Positions 34,068 through 48,589 of a stretch of 64,000 nt of DNA are shown piece after piece (the stretch's first letter is position 1; each line of letters begins with the position of its first letter). The stretch is from Monosporascus cannonballus. Taxonomy: Eukaryota > Ascomycota > Sordariomycetes > Xylariales. The notes under the pieces are model-generated. The model worked only from the letters and a program-made list of their open reading frames with translations, did not search any database and was not told the origin of the DNA. The stretch is taken from the NCBI GenBank assembly GCA_004154925.1, contig QJNS01000074.1:174885-238884 (forward strand). Direction: 5' to 3'. The position numbers and the translations under genes were made by a program.

Positions 34068-36420
34068 TATTAAATACTTTTATTTAATAATATATTCTTA
34101 ATTAAAACATTTATTATTAGTTAAGCTCTTTTTAATATTATACAGCTTTAACTTAGAATTAAGGAATTTGAAAAGTAAATATAATAATTTACAGGTGAAA
34201 AAATAATTACTATAATTTATGCAATTATATTAAAATATAAAGCTAAAAAACCGCAACTTTATAACCGAGAAAAAGTATTAAATTTTTTTTAACCAATTAC
34301 GAATATATTTTTATTTTTAAATTTAAATAAATGTATAACCAAAAATTTTATTATAATAACTTTTTTTAATTAAAAACGCTATAAATAAGTTTAAGTCAGC
34401 AATAATAAATTATATAAAAAATATTAAAATCGATAATGAAAAAACAATTAAGATTTTTTTCGATTATGAAAACGTTTAAAAAAAATTAAAAATCAATTTT
34501 GAGAATTCCAAAGAAAAACGAACGATAACATAATAAATTTTAAAATTATAACTTAAAAACAATTTGTTTCGAAATACGTTATTATTTTTAAGACGTTTAC
34601 GGCTAAAATATAATAAAACAACAATAAAAGCGATATCTTAATTGATATATTTTATAAACAATAAAAAATAATATTAAAGAAGAAATTATTAAAATTTTAA
34701 TATTTAAAACCTTAAATCAATATATTACTAAAGCAATTAAAATTAATCACAAATTGTACGAACGATATATATAAAAAACAATATATTTTAAAATATAAGA
34801 AATGTTCGATTAACTTAAAAAAACGTAATATATTATTTATACTTCAGGATATAAGATTAGACCTTATGTACATTAAAACTATATATAAAAAGAAATTAAA
34901 TTAAATAAAATATTATATTTACGAAAACAAAATCCATATTTTATAAATACTTTTTATTTAAAATATAACGGCAAAATAATTAAATATTAATATTTAGAGG
35001 ATAACCTATATAAAATTAGAAAATAACGAAAACACTATTAATATAATTTAATTCTAATATAAATAGGGCCTATTACGATAAAAACTTAAACGCGGAAAAC
35101 AGAAAATTAAAAAGTTAATTTAAAAAAGATAAGAAAAATAATAATATAATAAGAAATATTAATTAAAAACATACTTGATATAAATAAATAAGACTCGTCC
35201 TTAAATCCCAGCTTAATACGGCAAAATATATGTAATATTGTATAAACGACGAAAATAATTAATATATCACGAATTAAAAAATTTATTTATTAATATATTA
35301 TACATATATATAAGGAACAATTTAATTTCGTTTACTAAATCGACATTAATAGGATAAATAAATAATAATAACGATAATTTGGAATTATCAGTTTTTAAAG
35401 TAATATTAATAAATAAATAATTTTATAAAATTAGCTAAAAAATAATACCTATAAAAATCGTTTTTTACTTTAATATTTAATATAATTATTAATTTATAAA
35501 AAGGTAATCCAGCATACTGTAAAGAAATATTATTATAAAATTAGTATACATTTTTATTTTTATTTAACATTAATAATAAAGTTTATAAAAAATACGTTTT
35601 AAATAACGAAATTCGATAATTTATTCTGAATATTTTTTAAAAACATATCGGATTATAAACAGTTGAATATAATATAATATAATATATAGAAAACAAATTT
35701 ATTTCATAAAATAAAGAATTACAAGTTAATAAAAAGTAATTAATATAATTTAAAAAGCAAATATATCGACAAAAACGGCAAATATAATAACTTAACATAT
35801 AATACGAAAAAGTATAAATAGAGAATAATAAATTCGAAAAAGATTAAAAAAAATTACTTAAAAAAAGGTACAAAATAACGAAAATCAAAGATATTAGTAC
35901 AAACTTTTTTAAAAAAGCCTTAAATATAACGATAAAAACCGTTAATAACTTTATTACTTTAAAAATATAAATTAAAACGTCCTAATATATCGTAATAGTA
36001 AATTACAAAGCTTTAAACGGAAGTTATATTATATCGAATATTATTAGTCAACTTAAATTATCACAAAAATATCAGTCAAAACTTCGCTTACGATTACGAA
36101 AAGATTTAACGCGAAATTAATTATTTCGAAGCTTTTATTTAACGATAATATTAAATAATTAATTTCGATATTACTCCATTTACGACTTATAATATAAGTT
36201 TGAAATTATTATAAATATAATAATACCTAATTTTAATTAATAAAAACATTAGCTGAATAAAGTTCGTCTTATATTTTGTTAATAAACTAAAAAGAAATTA
36301 AGATTTTAATATTCGATCGAAAGAAGCAATATATATAATAATAAAATATAACGAAAAAACGGATGTTAAATAGTTATAAAAGTATTCGATATTTAATTAA
36401 AAACGCATTTTGAAAAATAT
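34068..36420 (+). mobile_element. Element D: internal part of a decayed gypsy element related to A
   Basis: Follows element A in order: untranslated leader, gag, and the segment before the protease (35,720-36,340 aligns with about 28,350-28,990 of A). RIP and older decay leave no usable frame. I could not follow it beyond about 36,420 and found no second LTR, so it may be truncated, interrupted by later insertions or too mutated to read. Confidence 0.6.
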
Positions 36421-37917
36421 AATATTATATTAAATATATTACTTTCCAATTAGTAGAATTGTACAATACGCTATAAATTATAATATTCGTCTCTTCGATT
36501 AATTATTTTGTATATTTTTTCGCGGGATTTTATCAAAATTGAAGTTACTTTTTCAAAACGTAATATTTAATAAAAATAAAATATTTTTTCCCGTAATTAA
36601 ATTAATTAATCTTATAAGAAAATGACATAAAATTTAATTATTTAATATTTTAAATATTGCTATGTTGTATAATATATAAAACACTTAAATAAATTTAAGC
36701 TTTTTAAAAAAGAATGATAATAATTTGGAAATATTTATAACTAGAAATAATATTAATTAATAATAAATTATGATTTTTAATAAAATTAAAACATTTTTTG
36801 CTCTATATAATATTCGCCAAATTAAAAATAATTCCGGCTTTATTATTATCTAATACAAAAACTTTATTTATTATGCTGTAATTAAAGCTATATTATTTAA
36901 AAACCAATATAAATAAAGTTTGTTTCCAAATTAAAAAACTAGTCCTAAATTATTTATTAAATTATTTATAGTATTAAATAACGTATTCTGAATAATAAAT
37001 AACAAATATCTTGTGTTAAGAAAATTCTTATTTATTTAAGCGTTTTAAATAAAATCATTCAATATTTCCCTTATTTATTCGATATAATCAAAATATTTAA
37101 AAATTGGTTTATCCGTAATAAATTTAAATTTCATTATACGTAAACGGAAATATATATATTTTATAAATTTAGTAAACTTACTTTTCGAAGAAATGTTTTC
37201 GATCAAAATATTTCGAACGATTTTATATATATTAAATATGTTTATTACAAGTAATTTATATCGATCTTATAACTTTTGTAAAAATAATAGAATATGCGAA
37301 TTTTATATATACAAAAAAACAAAGAATTCGAAAAAATAACATATCGGTAATTTTTAATATAATAAAATTATTTTATTTAGAAACTAAACAAGCTTTTTTA
37401 AAATTATTTATATTTTATATATTTCATTTATATTATTGAAATTTTAAATATATATAAATATATTTAAATGTTATTTATATAGAAAATGAAATACAAATAA
37501 ATAAGTATTATGTTTTGTAATACAAATTAATTATTTCAATTTAATCAACTTATAGTTTCGAAATACAGGTGATTATTCTATAAATTTGGTAAATAAAATA
37601 AAGGTATTTCAAAAATCTATAAAAGTTTTCTTTAAAAATTTATATATCTTTTAAAAAATCTCTCGATAAACATTATATATATCATTAATAATATCTTTTT
37701 TTGTATTTATTATATTAACGAAATCGAACGATATTTATTATGCTATATGTAATTTAATTTAAAAAAATAAAAAGTTTTTACTTACTATATTTATAAACAT
37801 ATTAATAAAGAGAAGAAATAAAATAGGCACAAATTGAAATATGAATTTATAATAAATACTAAGAAATATAAAATATTATTATAACTTTTTATAAAATTAT
37901 TTTAATTTCTTTTAAAC
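36421..37917. other. AT-rich stretch, unassigned
   Basis: About 1.5 kb of strongly AT-rich sequence without open frames. It may be the decayed pol region of element D, since it follows directly, but I found no clear blocks to support this. Confidence 0.4.
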
Positions 37918-37922
37918 AGAAT

Positions 37923-38118
37923 TGTAAAAATACAGCTTTTATAAGGTTAAGGCTAATAGCCGATCAGCCGCCGACTTTCCTATTACTATAAATTCATCAT
38001 ATAGCAATTAATAAAAAATGCTAGATAAAAGTAACCTAATATACTTACTTTTTAAAAGGCGCTTTATAACTAGTCGAAAATCATTTTATTTTAATTTATA
38101 GCTATTCATTATTTTACA
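37923..38118 (+). repeat. Element E 5' LTR
   Basis: TGTAAAAATACAG..ATTATTTTACA. It aligns with 51,108-51,312; the shared blocks include AGCAATTAATAAAAAA.GCTA.ATAAAA. Confidence 0.8.
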
Positions 38119-39724
38119 ATCTTTCTATCTTATATAAAAAGTAACGTAATAACCTTTAAAGGTAAAGTTCGCCGACTGTAAAAAGAAACTAGGTTACTAG
38201 TCGAAAAGACCGCCGATCAAAACTCAACCGAGGAATAATCGATTATAATACGAAAATAAACGAAAAGACTTATAATAAAGCTATAATATAGAAAAAATAA
38301 CGGTTTCTAGAATCTTAAATTCTCTTATACATGTAATAAAAATATATGCTGACAACTGTCAATTAAACGGTTAAAGAACGGACGTAATATAATAATTACG
38401 TCTCGAGAGTTACAATAAGAAAATGTTAAGCCTTTTAATAATAATCAAATCCTAAAAGTTATTCGTCAGTAAAACGAATAATAATCGAAATTATTACGAT
38501 AACTAGCCGAAAATTAAATAATAGTGTATATTAACAAAAGAAACATTTTATCAGCTAATTACGACGTCGCTATGAAAGCTTAAAAATAACGAACGAATAT
38601 TGTATTATAATTATCTGAAATTTATCGAACATACGTCGATCTAAAAAATTAAATAAAAGTTATTACTGAAACTTACGATAAAAAGCTAGAATAAAATATC
38701 TTTACTTATATTTAATAGACTATGCGCTGCCTAAACGTTTTTATTATAAACTTTTAGTAATTATATCGTATTATGTAAAAGTAAATTAATTATAAAAAAA
38801 GTTAAAAATAAAACAGTTATAGATTTTTATCGAAAAAACTTTTATAAATCCCAACTTTTTGAACAAAAAATATAAGAAGAAATATATGGAATTATAATAA
38901 GAGCTCGATTAATCGCTCCTGGACTTTTACGTTAAATAGAAAGTTTTAATTTATAAAACAAATTTATAAATATTTTAACTTGGAAAATAATTGACATAAT
39001 AAACGTTTTCTCGTTTATTATTGTTATAAATTAATATTAAGCTTACGAAAAACCTTTTTTGCGAAAAAATGTTAAGTTAGAACAAATTAATAACATAATA
39101 AATAAAATAAAACGTTACAAAAACGTTTAAAACAGGCGAAAAAAAGAGATTATTTTTCGTTAAAAGCGTTAATAAAAATAAACGATCCCTTTTTTCGGCA
39201 ATTGGAAAACAGGACCTAAAGAGCAAATTAAAGCGTTATGTAAAAGTAATAAGTATTGCGGACGTTTTTATATTCCTAAGTCGGATAACCCTCAATTTAA
39301 CTCTGACCGAAATATGTTTATAAGATTTAACACCTTTAAATTTTATAAAAGCTTACTTAAATATTATAATTATGGAAAGGTACACCATAGAAATATATAT
39401 TACAAATCTAAAAATAGTACGAAAACTTTATTATTTCAGCTATACGTAAACCGATTTCGGAAAGCAGTAGAAAACGATATAATATATAACAATAAATCAA
39501 ATTAATCGCCAAATGTTAATCTAAAACAAAAGCCCGCAGTAAGTGTACACGTTTAATATATATCGACTAATAATTACACAACGGTTGAAATAAAGCCGTG
39601 TTGTAAAAACAGCTTTTATTAAGAAAAATATAGAAAATATATAATATAAATAAATATAGATGTTAAAACGTTAGTAAATATTATAGGCAAAGAATAAATA
39701 AAGAAATTTAATTTTTAATTAATT

Positions 39725-39935
39725 TTAGCACATTGTAAAAGGCTTCACCTGAGCGGTTTGCAATCAGTTGCCAATGAGAGTTTATTTTCTAGCTAAAGAG
39801 AAAAGAAAGGAAAGATGAAAATACAGTTGTGTGTGTTCGCATATAAGGCGCTGCGCTAGTGCTGCTTGGTACCGGCGTTTGCTCGGTGCTCCATAATAGG
39901 GCTCCATATAGCCCCATCACACAATAATCTGATTT
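39725..39935. other. Island without RIP mutation inside element E
   Basis: About 210 bp of balanced composition (for example GGCGCTGCGCTAGTGCTGC, GGTACCGGCGTTTGCTCGG) between the gag and RT regions of element E, with AT-rich sequence on both sides. It contains no ORF above 13 codons. A TGTAAAAGG..CATCACA outline suggests an LTR-like or small inserted element, but the flanking bases (CACAT / CAATA) are not a convincing duplication. Confidence 0.6.
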
Positions 39936-41491
39936 TTATCAGCGTTTACTATATAAAAGATAATATAAAATTTCCGAAATATTTATTAATATAATATATA
40001 ATACTAAAAATAAATAAAACTTTAAGTAAATTTATTTTTAATATACCGCAACTAAAAAGCGACTGATTTTCTATTTTTAGACAAAAATAAGCAAGTTAAA
40101 GATTTTGTTAAATAGGGTTATATGTTAATTATCGTAAAAGATATTACAAAAATTGACAGGTAGAAAATTGTAAATTTAACGTTATCCGATAGATTAAAAA
40201 TTCCAGAATTTGAGAAATTATAAAAACAGAAGATGATTAACCTTTTGATGGTTAAAAGGTTTTTGACAAATATAGTTCGAAAAGAATAGCGAAAGGTTTT
40301 CTTTAATTATTAATAGCAAAATATTTAATAAATTTAATTTTAAGGAAAACACTCTTATTTGGCAGAATTTACTCTATTTCGAAAGCTTAATAAGGAGTAT
40401 TTAAAAATATATCCTAAAGAAACTGAAAATAAGACGAATATATTATTTAAAAGAGACGTAAAGATACCAGTATCAATTATACTTAAGAAAGAGCAATCTT
40501 TAATTATATATCGATTATAAAGAGTTAAATCGAGTAACGGTAAAAAACTAATACATTTTACTTCTAATTTTAAAAGTAATAAGTTGTTTAATATTAATTA
40601 AGGTATTTTCGAAAATTAACCTTAAAGATGTTTTTTACCGTATTAATATTAAAAAAGGCGATTAATGGAAACCCGTTTTGCAAACGTATTACAAGTAATT
40701 TAAATATATAATTATACCGTTTGGCTTTATTAATATGGCGGGTACGTTACAAACTTACATAAATAAAGTATTAACTAAATTAGTGAATTATTTATATATA
40801 ATATATTAAAATAATATAAACATATATTAAAATAACGAAAAGATATATTCGAAACATTTTTAGTTAACTTAAGAACGGTTCTCATAATACCAGTTATTTG
40901 GTAAAATATTTAAATATAAACTTTTTTAAAAAAATTAAAAATTTCATAATTAATACTAATAAGTTAATAATAGATCGTTATTAGATCGATATTATTACAG
41001 CATGGCTAAAACCGAGAATAATTTATAATATTCAACGTTTTTTTAAGGTTTACGAATTTTTATCAAAGGTTTATGGTTTATTATTTGTATGTTATTAAAC
41101 ATATTGTTATATTATTAACAAAAATGTAATATTAAAGCAGAAAACCGAAGTTTTACTGGCCCAAAAATATTAAAAAATCCTTTACTGAATTAAAATCTTT
41201 TTTTCAGTCGGCTATAATTTTCTAATATTATGATAATTTAAAAAATAGCAAGGTCGAAGTAGTCGGTTTTATAAAAACTATATTAAAAATATTATTCCAA
41301 AAATATAAAAAATACTAGTACTTAATTATATAGTCATTACGAAAAATAACCCAGTTAAAAGAAATAAGTTATAAGATAATAAAAGTTTTTAATAATTATA
41401 AGAAGTGTAAAGTATTAACATCAATATTTTGGAAATGTAAAAAGAAAGATTCTAATATTTATTAATTATGTAACGTTAAAAGGTATTATAA

Positions 41492-41902
41492 TATAACGAA
41501 CCTATTATATATCTACCTAGAGATATAAGCAATATCAGAAATAGGATTTTGATTTGTAAATAATAATAAGGTAAGGAATAATTTAATAATTTATTCGTTA
41601 AAAAAGTTTGAAAATATTTTCCTAAATAAAAAAATAATGTTTTTAATTAGTAAGTTACATTAGTAATTAAAGAGCGAAATTAAGTAAGTTATTTATATAA
41701 AAAACAGATTTATTATATATTGTAAGTTTTAAAGTTAATAAATGGTAAATTTTCTAGATTTGTATAATTCGGTCCTAAATTACCTATATTAACTAGATTA
41801 TTTTGAAAATTATGCTTTTACGTCCGTGGTTTAGCTGTAATAAGTTCATATTAAGTTTTAAAGACAAGGTTTTCTAAGATAGAAATCTTTATTTCTATAA
41901 TA
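41492..41902 (-). repeat. Element C 3' LTR (left side)
   Basis: Pairs with 48,177-48,589; shared blocks include GTCCG.GGTTTAGC..CG and the CTATAATA end (originally probably CTACAACA). Confidence 0.78.
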
Positions 41903-44900
41903 TTATTTCTCTTTTTCAATAGTTTTTATTTCAAAGATAAGAATCGTAGATAACTGTTTTGTTTTATTAGAAAAGTTTTTGAAGGTATTCCAGTTAATTT
42001 TATTATAATAGATCGTATTCGAAAACAAAAGAAAACTTGGTTTAACTTAACGTAATTTCTACAATGTTCGTATTAATTTAAGAAATTTTATACTAAAGTC
42101 TGTGCTTATTTTAGTTATATTCGATTCGGCGAATTCGATTATTTTTTTAATTTTATAGTTAGTATATTGTACTTGTTATATTTGTCGTTACCGTCCTTTT
42201 TATAATACTTTAGTTATAAATTCTCTGAAGAAAATGAACGAAATTTAAAAACGGTTATTAAAAAATAAGATATTTTGAAAAACGAATTTGTGACATATTA
42301 AAAAGCTGTCAAAAGAAAGTGCCGAAAATAAAATGAAAAGTCGTTAAAGTTGATAGAAAAATTAAGGCCATTACGCTTTTAATAGGATTTTCTTAAGAAG
42401 GTAGTAATAAAGCTATTAAAAGAAAATTTGAAATTAAACCAGCTGGAAAAACGAACAAAGTTAGGAAAAAATAGCGTTATATAGACACGGAATAAGCCTA
42501 ACTTGCTTTAGAGATAAACGTTATAGCGAAGGCCTTTACCTTCTTCGATTAAAGCGACGTAAAGTTTAATTTAAATAAGGGACCGTTATCGTCTACAATC
42601 TTAGCCACGCTGGAAACGGTTGATTAAGGATTTGGCGATAAAACGTTTTAATTAGGTTTATTACGTTGGTTAAGTAATTCAATAGTATTTAAATATTTTT
42701 TAATCTAAATACTATTTCTATTTAATTAGATATTAAAATTGCTTTTTAATGATTTTAGCATTTAATATTTTTTATTTCGCATTTGTCGTTATCGCTTTTT
42801 TAAAGTTTTTAAGTTTATGTTTAAAAGCGCCTTTTTACATATTGGTTTAGATAAAAGAAATGTAAAAATATAGTTTATTTTTATGTTTTTAGCAGCGATA
42901 ATCCATAATTGGGTTTGGAAATAATTTCGTTAATTCTAAACCGGGTTAATGGTTTTAAAATTAACTTTATCGTTAAATTGTTTTTGCTTTAATTTATAAA
43001 ATATTTAAAATAACGTTTTGCTTTTTGGTATAAGAAGTACATTTTTTTCTTTCGATAAAATTTATTCCTTTATATCTTATTATAATATTAAGTCATTTGT
43101 TATTAAAGAAATTCTAATTTGATTTGTAATATGGTTTATATTATTTTCATTTTTATTAACATAGTTTTTATTTATAAGGTTACTATAGTGATTTTTAAGA
43201 TTTTATAAAGTGATTATTCGAATTATTTTATTTTTGCTTTATAACTGTATATAATTATATAAAGAAATATATTTACATTTTCGGTAATAAATATATTATA
43301 AGTAATATGCATTATGAACAGAAACTTTACTTAATTACTTTCATAGTAATTAACGTGATTTCAGAAATATTATTTTAAAGTTTAATTCAATTTTTCGGAT
43401 TAGTCGTCGGTTTAAGCATAATACGCTGTAGAAAACTTCAGCTTAATATCGATTTGTTTTAAAATATTAACATTAAATTTAAAGGTAAAACGTTTTTTTA
43501 ATTAAATTGTTTTTATATATTTTATGTTAATTTACGTAATATCGCATAAAAGCGTAAATTAATTCTTTTTTTGTTATACTGTTTTAAACGGGCAAAAATC
43601 ATTTATATTTAATAAATTTATCGACAATTATTTATACTTTATCTTATATATTTTCGACTACGATAATTCTAAATAAAGATAAATTCCTAGTAACGTTTAA
43701 GATTATTGTGATTTATACTTCGTTAAAGAAATATTAAATTTATAATAATCTGTAATATTTATAATATATTATTTTGGTTTTATTATAAAGATTACAATTG
43801 TTTTTATTTTCTTGATTATTTATCGTAATTTAGAAAAATCGCAATTTTTGTAATTTCTTAATCATGTTGAAAATATCTCATATTTATGTAATAAGTTTTC
43901 GTAAAATTCTTTTACGAACAATTTTGTGAACTATTAGAGATATAAATTTTACCGTAGTATTATATTTTATTTTTCGATTATTTGTTTAATTATTACAATT
44001 TTCAAAAATTTTTCCGTATTATAAAAATTCCGAAATCATATTACTAATTCGAATAACCCTTTTTTTATCATTTTATGTACTTAAGTAAGGTTATTTTTAT
44101 TATATTATAATATTTATATACCTTGTTTAAAAGTTTTAAAAACCTAATTCCCTTTATAATTAGAATTATCTGTTAAGATACTTTTCTTGTTTTTAATAAA
44201 ATATATCTTAAAATTCAATCTTAATTATAAATTTATCTGATTTTTAAATTTTGAATAACATTTTGCGCTTTTATTAATTAAGTACCATTTTTATAATCGA
44301 AATAAATATTAAAAAAAACTTAAGTTTTATTAAAAAAGGATTTAATGCTTAAAAGTATTTATAATTGTTGATAAATTTTAGTTGTATATTAAACATTTAA
44401 ATTCTGTATTACTAAATACTCTTAAATAATAGGTTGATACATATTTTTACTTATTATCTTTTTTTTATTTTAAAATTATATCGAAGATATAATTCAAAGT
44501 ATTTATTTTTAATTGGTTTTGAATTAATACTCGGTAATCGTATTATGAGTCTTTTGAAAATTTCGTTCTCAAGTATTTAGAAAGTGTTTTTAACCGTTTC
44601 TAAAAATTCGATTTTTTAATATATTTTTTCGCCAAATTTATTAATAATTTAGTTATATTTCCATATTTCTTAATTACGCTAGATACGTAATCCGTAAATC
44701 ATGAGATTTATCGGATATTTAGAACTTTTTTCTTATTAAAGATAAGTTAATCTTTAATTATTTTTAATTTAACGTTCTGAATTTAAATATAATCGAAAAT
44801 AAAGACAAACCTCAGAAAATTCAGTTTTTATATACGCTATATGCTTTTGGTAATATTAATTCGGATACTCGTTTCGTGCCAAGTTTTAAATATTTAAGTT

Positions 44901-47900
44901 ACGTATTTTTTATATATCTTTAAACTTCTAGAATATATACGATGATTTTTAAAGTAAATAAATATAAATTTATTTAAACAATTTTAGAAATAAATATAAT
45001 TAAATACTAAAAACTTACTAAAACCTTAGTAAGTTTTATAAGTATTATTAGGTATTCAGAAAATTCGTATACTCTTTTAAACATTACTTTTTTTTTCTTT
45101 TGGTTATTTTAATTTTAAAATAATTCTCCCCGAAATCGAACGTAATAAATTATTTATTTTATTAGTATTTTTAATACGTTCATAAAAATTAAAAATATTT
45201 ATTTTTAATAGTAATATCGTTTAAATATTTATAATTGATTATTTGTTAATAAATAAGGTTTTCGTTTTCGTTAATTTTTGTTTATCGTTTTTTAATTTTA
45301 ATATTATAAAAACGTAGTATCCGATATGAAAATCGAAAAACTAGATATATCTCTTTTTAGATCTAGTTATATGCCTTTTTATAAAGTTCTTATATTTTCT
45401 AGATTTAGATAATAGATTTTGTATAATTTAAAATAATATTTTATTTAATAAATAATCTGTAATCTTATTAACTATATAATAATAATTTGTAACTTTGTTT
45501 ATTCTTATATACTTTAGTAGATTTTGGATATTTAGACGATATAGTAAAGGTTTAATTCGAAATCTGGATTTTTTTAAATTATATAATAAATTTCGGACTA
45601 ATTTATGTTTAATTTTATTATTTTCCAAATGCTTTTCGATTTTGTAAATAATTTGTAAATTATTAAGTCTAAATTATAATATCTCCAGAATAGTGTTATA
45701 TTTTATAATAATAATAATATTTAGCATAAGCTATTTTTCATATTCTTAAATTTATATTTCAAAGATATCGTTTTTTTTAAAAGAAATCCGTCTCTTGATG
45801 TGTTTAAATAGACTTTTACTTCCGGTGCGAAACTAATAAAACCTTAATTTATATTTGTAGAAAATCTGATATTTTTGAATTATTATAAAAATTACTTTCC
45901 CTTTATTTTGAAATTGATTAAAGCTTTAAGTATTTTGTATTTATATTAAGAAACCTTTTAAATTATTTACATAATTATTTATTCCTTTCTATAATGTGTT
46001 ACAAATTTAAGCTTTTTAATATTTTAATTTGGAAAACCTGTTGTATTTTTTAATCAATATAATTTAGTTATAAAAAGTGCTTTTTATTATTAGATCGTTC
46101 TAAGAACATGCTTTATATAATAATTATTTATATATTTGTGTTATTTCTTGGACGATATTGATATTCGTAAAAAACTATTTTTAGCTTAACTTTTAATCTT
46201 ATCGTTTTTAGGTTATAAGGTTAAATGTATAAGTTTCTTAAAAAATTGTATTTATACTTATGAGCTTGTATTAAACATCAAACATCTAAAAATAATATAA
46301 ATATTTTGACGCTATAATCTTTTACTTTTATTTTAATATAATATATAAGTAATAATATTTAAGATATTTTAGTTATCGAGAAATTTCTGTATATCGCTAT
46401 TTATAGTTAAACTTAATAAATGTTTCGTTATTTTATTTCGGACAAAAATTATTATCTTTTTCAATTTTAAAATAAAGAAACTAATTATTATAATAATATA
46501 TAATAAAATGTAATGTATCGTAAAGGTTTGTGAGCGGTTTTTTAGTATATATTATATATTCGAAAAATTTACAACATTCGTGAAAGAATTATTTATAGTT
46601 CTTAATATTTAATCGGAATTTACCCTTTTTATTAAATATATTAAAGTTGTAAATATTAAGATAATAAAAGTAATTGAATTTAAGAACTGTTATAAAAAGT
46701 TTTTTTTTGAATAATTGTAATAAAGTTTTAATTTTGAAAGCCTAGCAGCTGAAATAATTTTGATATTTTAATATATTCTTTTAAATATAAATAATTATAG
46801 CAATAATACATCCTGGCTAGAAAGAAATCCAATTAACTTTTTTCTTCTTATTTCTTATTATATTATTAGTTTTCTTATTTAATTATTTCAGCTTTTTTAA
46901 ATTTAAATAATTTCTTTTTTGGAAACATTTTTGAAGAGAAAACGATATTCGTTTTTAAAATGCCCTTTTTTACTCAAGCTAAAACATTTTACTTCAGATT
47001 TGTTTTTTTTTGAGTTTTTTTTTCGAAACGGTATTTGTTTTCTTTTATAATTTGCCCTTATCTTTCTGAGTTTTACTGCTAGTATTTGTTATCGTTATTT
47101 CGTTTGTTAATTTTTTAAGGTACCGGTTAAAGATTCGTCAATCCGCAATAACAACCTTAATATATTAAAAAAAATCCCATTTTAAGTTTTATATATAATT
47201 CGTCTTTAATTTAAGGTTATAAACCGTCCAAATAAGGTAAAAATAAACCTTTTTAACAAATCAAAAATAAATATTAAACGATTAATCTTAGTTATATATT
47301 CGGACGTTAAGTTATTTTAGCGACAAAACGTAAAATATTTTAATTATCTATTAATTCTTTTCTGAGTTTCCGAAAACAATTTGCATTTTTTTAATACTTA
47401 TATTTGTTAAAAATGTAATTAGTTATATTCGCAAGACTTTTAGGATACTTTTGCAAGTATCGCTTTATAATAGGCTCGAATGATAAAAGAACCTTTTTGG
47501 TAAATAATTGTAAAATAGCTATTTTTAGTAAATTTTCGTTAAGATTTTTTAAATAAAACTTAAGATAAAATCTGGCCTAAATCAAAATCCTTTTATATAT
47601 ATGGATCCGTTATAAGGCTTAAAAGGAATTAGTTTATAACCTTTAACTTTTGATATTTTATAATAATTAGAAAGTAATATAGTATTTCCGCGAAATTAAT
47701 TTACGCTATAAAATAGTAAGATTAAGAGCTTTTATTTTCGAATATATGTGGTATTTATTTTTAGGGCTTTGATTTCCGTTATTAAGATATAGAGCTTTTT
47801 AGCGAATTTTAGTTTTCTTTCTTGCTCTTGTTTTAGATCTGTATTTTTCTTTGTTTTCTTTTTTAGCTTCTTTAACTTTAAATATTTGAATTTTAATCGC

Positions 47901-48176
47901 ATTTTTATCAGAAATAAGTTATTATTAAAACGAAAGGTTTTCTTAAAACTGAATTTTAAGAAGTATTATAATGTTAATTAGTTATAAAATCCTTTTAATT
48001 AATAATAAATCGTCCAATTTAGGTATTGGTTTTTAATTGATTAATAACGAAGATCGAGAATATTATTTAATTTTTAAATAATGCGTTATATTATTTTTTA
48101 CGTTATCTTTAAAGCGATTTATATTTTTATTCGACGGTATATTATCTATCGATTATTAATTAAAGAATTATCAAAA

Positions 48177-48589
48177 TATAATAAATCTGTTAGATATTTA
48201 TTTAAAAATATAAATAACATTCAATGTAAAATATTAATTTGTAATTACTAAAAAACCGAAAAATAATTTAATAGTTTATTTGTTAAAAAGATTTGTAAAT
48301 TGTTCCGTTAATCACAAAATAATCCCTTTAATTAAATATTTAAATTAATAATTAAGAAATCAAAAGAAGTGAGTAATTATTCATATAAAAAACAATTTTT
48401 TATATATCTTAATTTTTAAAGTAAGTATATCGTAAATCTACTGAATCAGCGTAATTTGATTCTAGATTACTGAAATTAATTAGATCATCTCGGAAATTAC
48501 GTTTTCGCGTCCGGAGTTTAGCCGCGGCGAGTTCGCGTTAAGTCTTAAAGATAGGTCTATTTAAGAGAAAAGACTTTGTTGCTATAATA
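48177..48589 (-). repeat. Element C 5' LTR (right side)
   Basis: Keeps more G and C than its partner around 48,490-48,545 (CGCGTCCGGAGTTTAGCCGC). Followed by the duplication TATAA. Confidence 0.78.

Larger units (their letters stand above)
41492..48589 (-). mobile_element. Element C: Ty3/gypsy retrotransposon inserted in element E, relative of element B
   Basis: LTRs at 41,492-41,902 (411 bp) and 48,177-48,589 (413 bp), both starting TATAA(C/T)(G/A)AA; flanked by the duplication TATAA (41,487-41,491; 48,590-48,594). The internal region is collinear with element B on the minus strand (for example TCGATTAAAGCG..A followed by TTTAATTTAAATAAGG..CCGTTAT at 42,545-42,600 and at 21,220-21,270 in B; gag near 47,670). 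The second half of the LTR differs from B, so B and C are sister families or old copies. All frames are broken. Element E's RNase H region continues on both sides of it. Confidence 0.83.
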
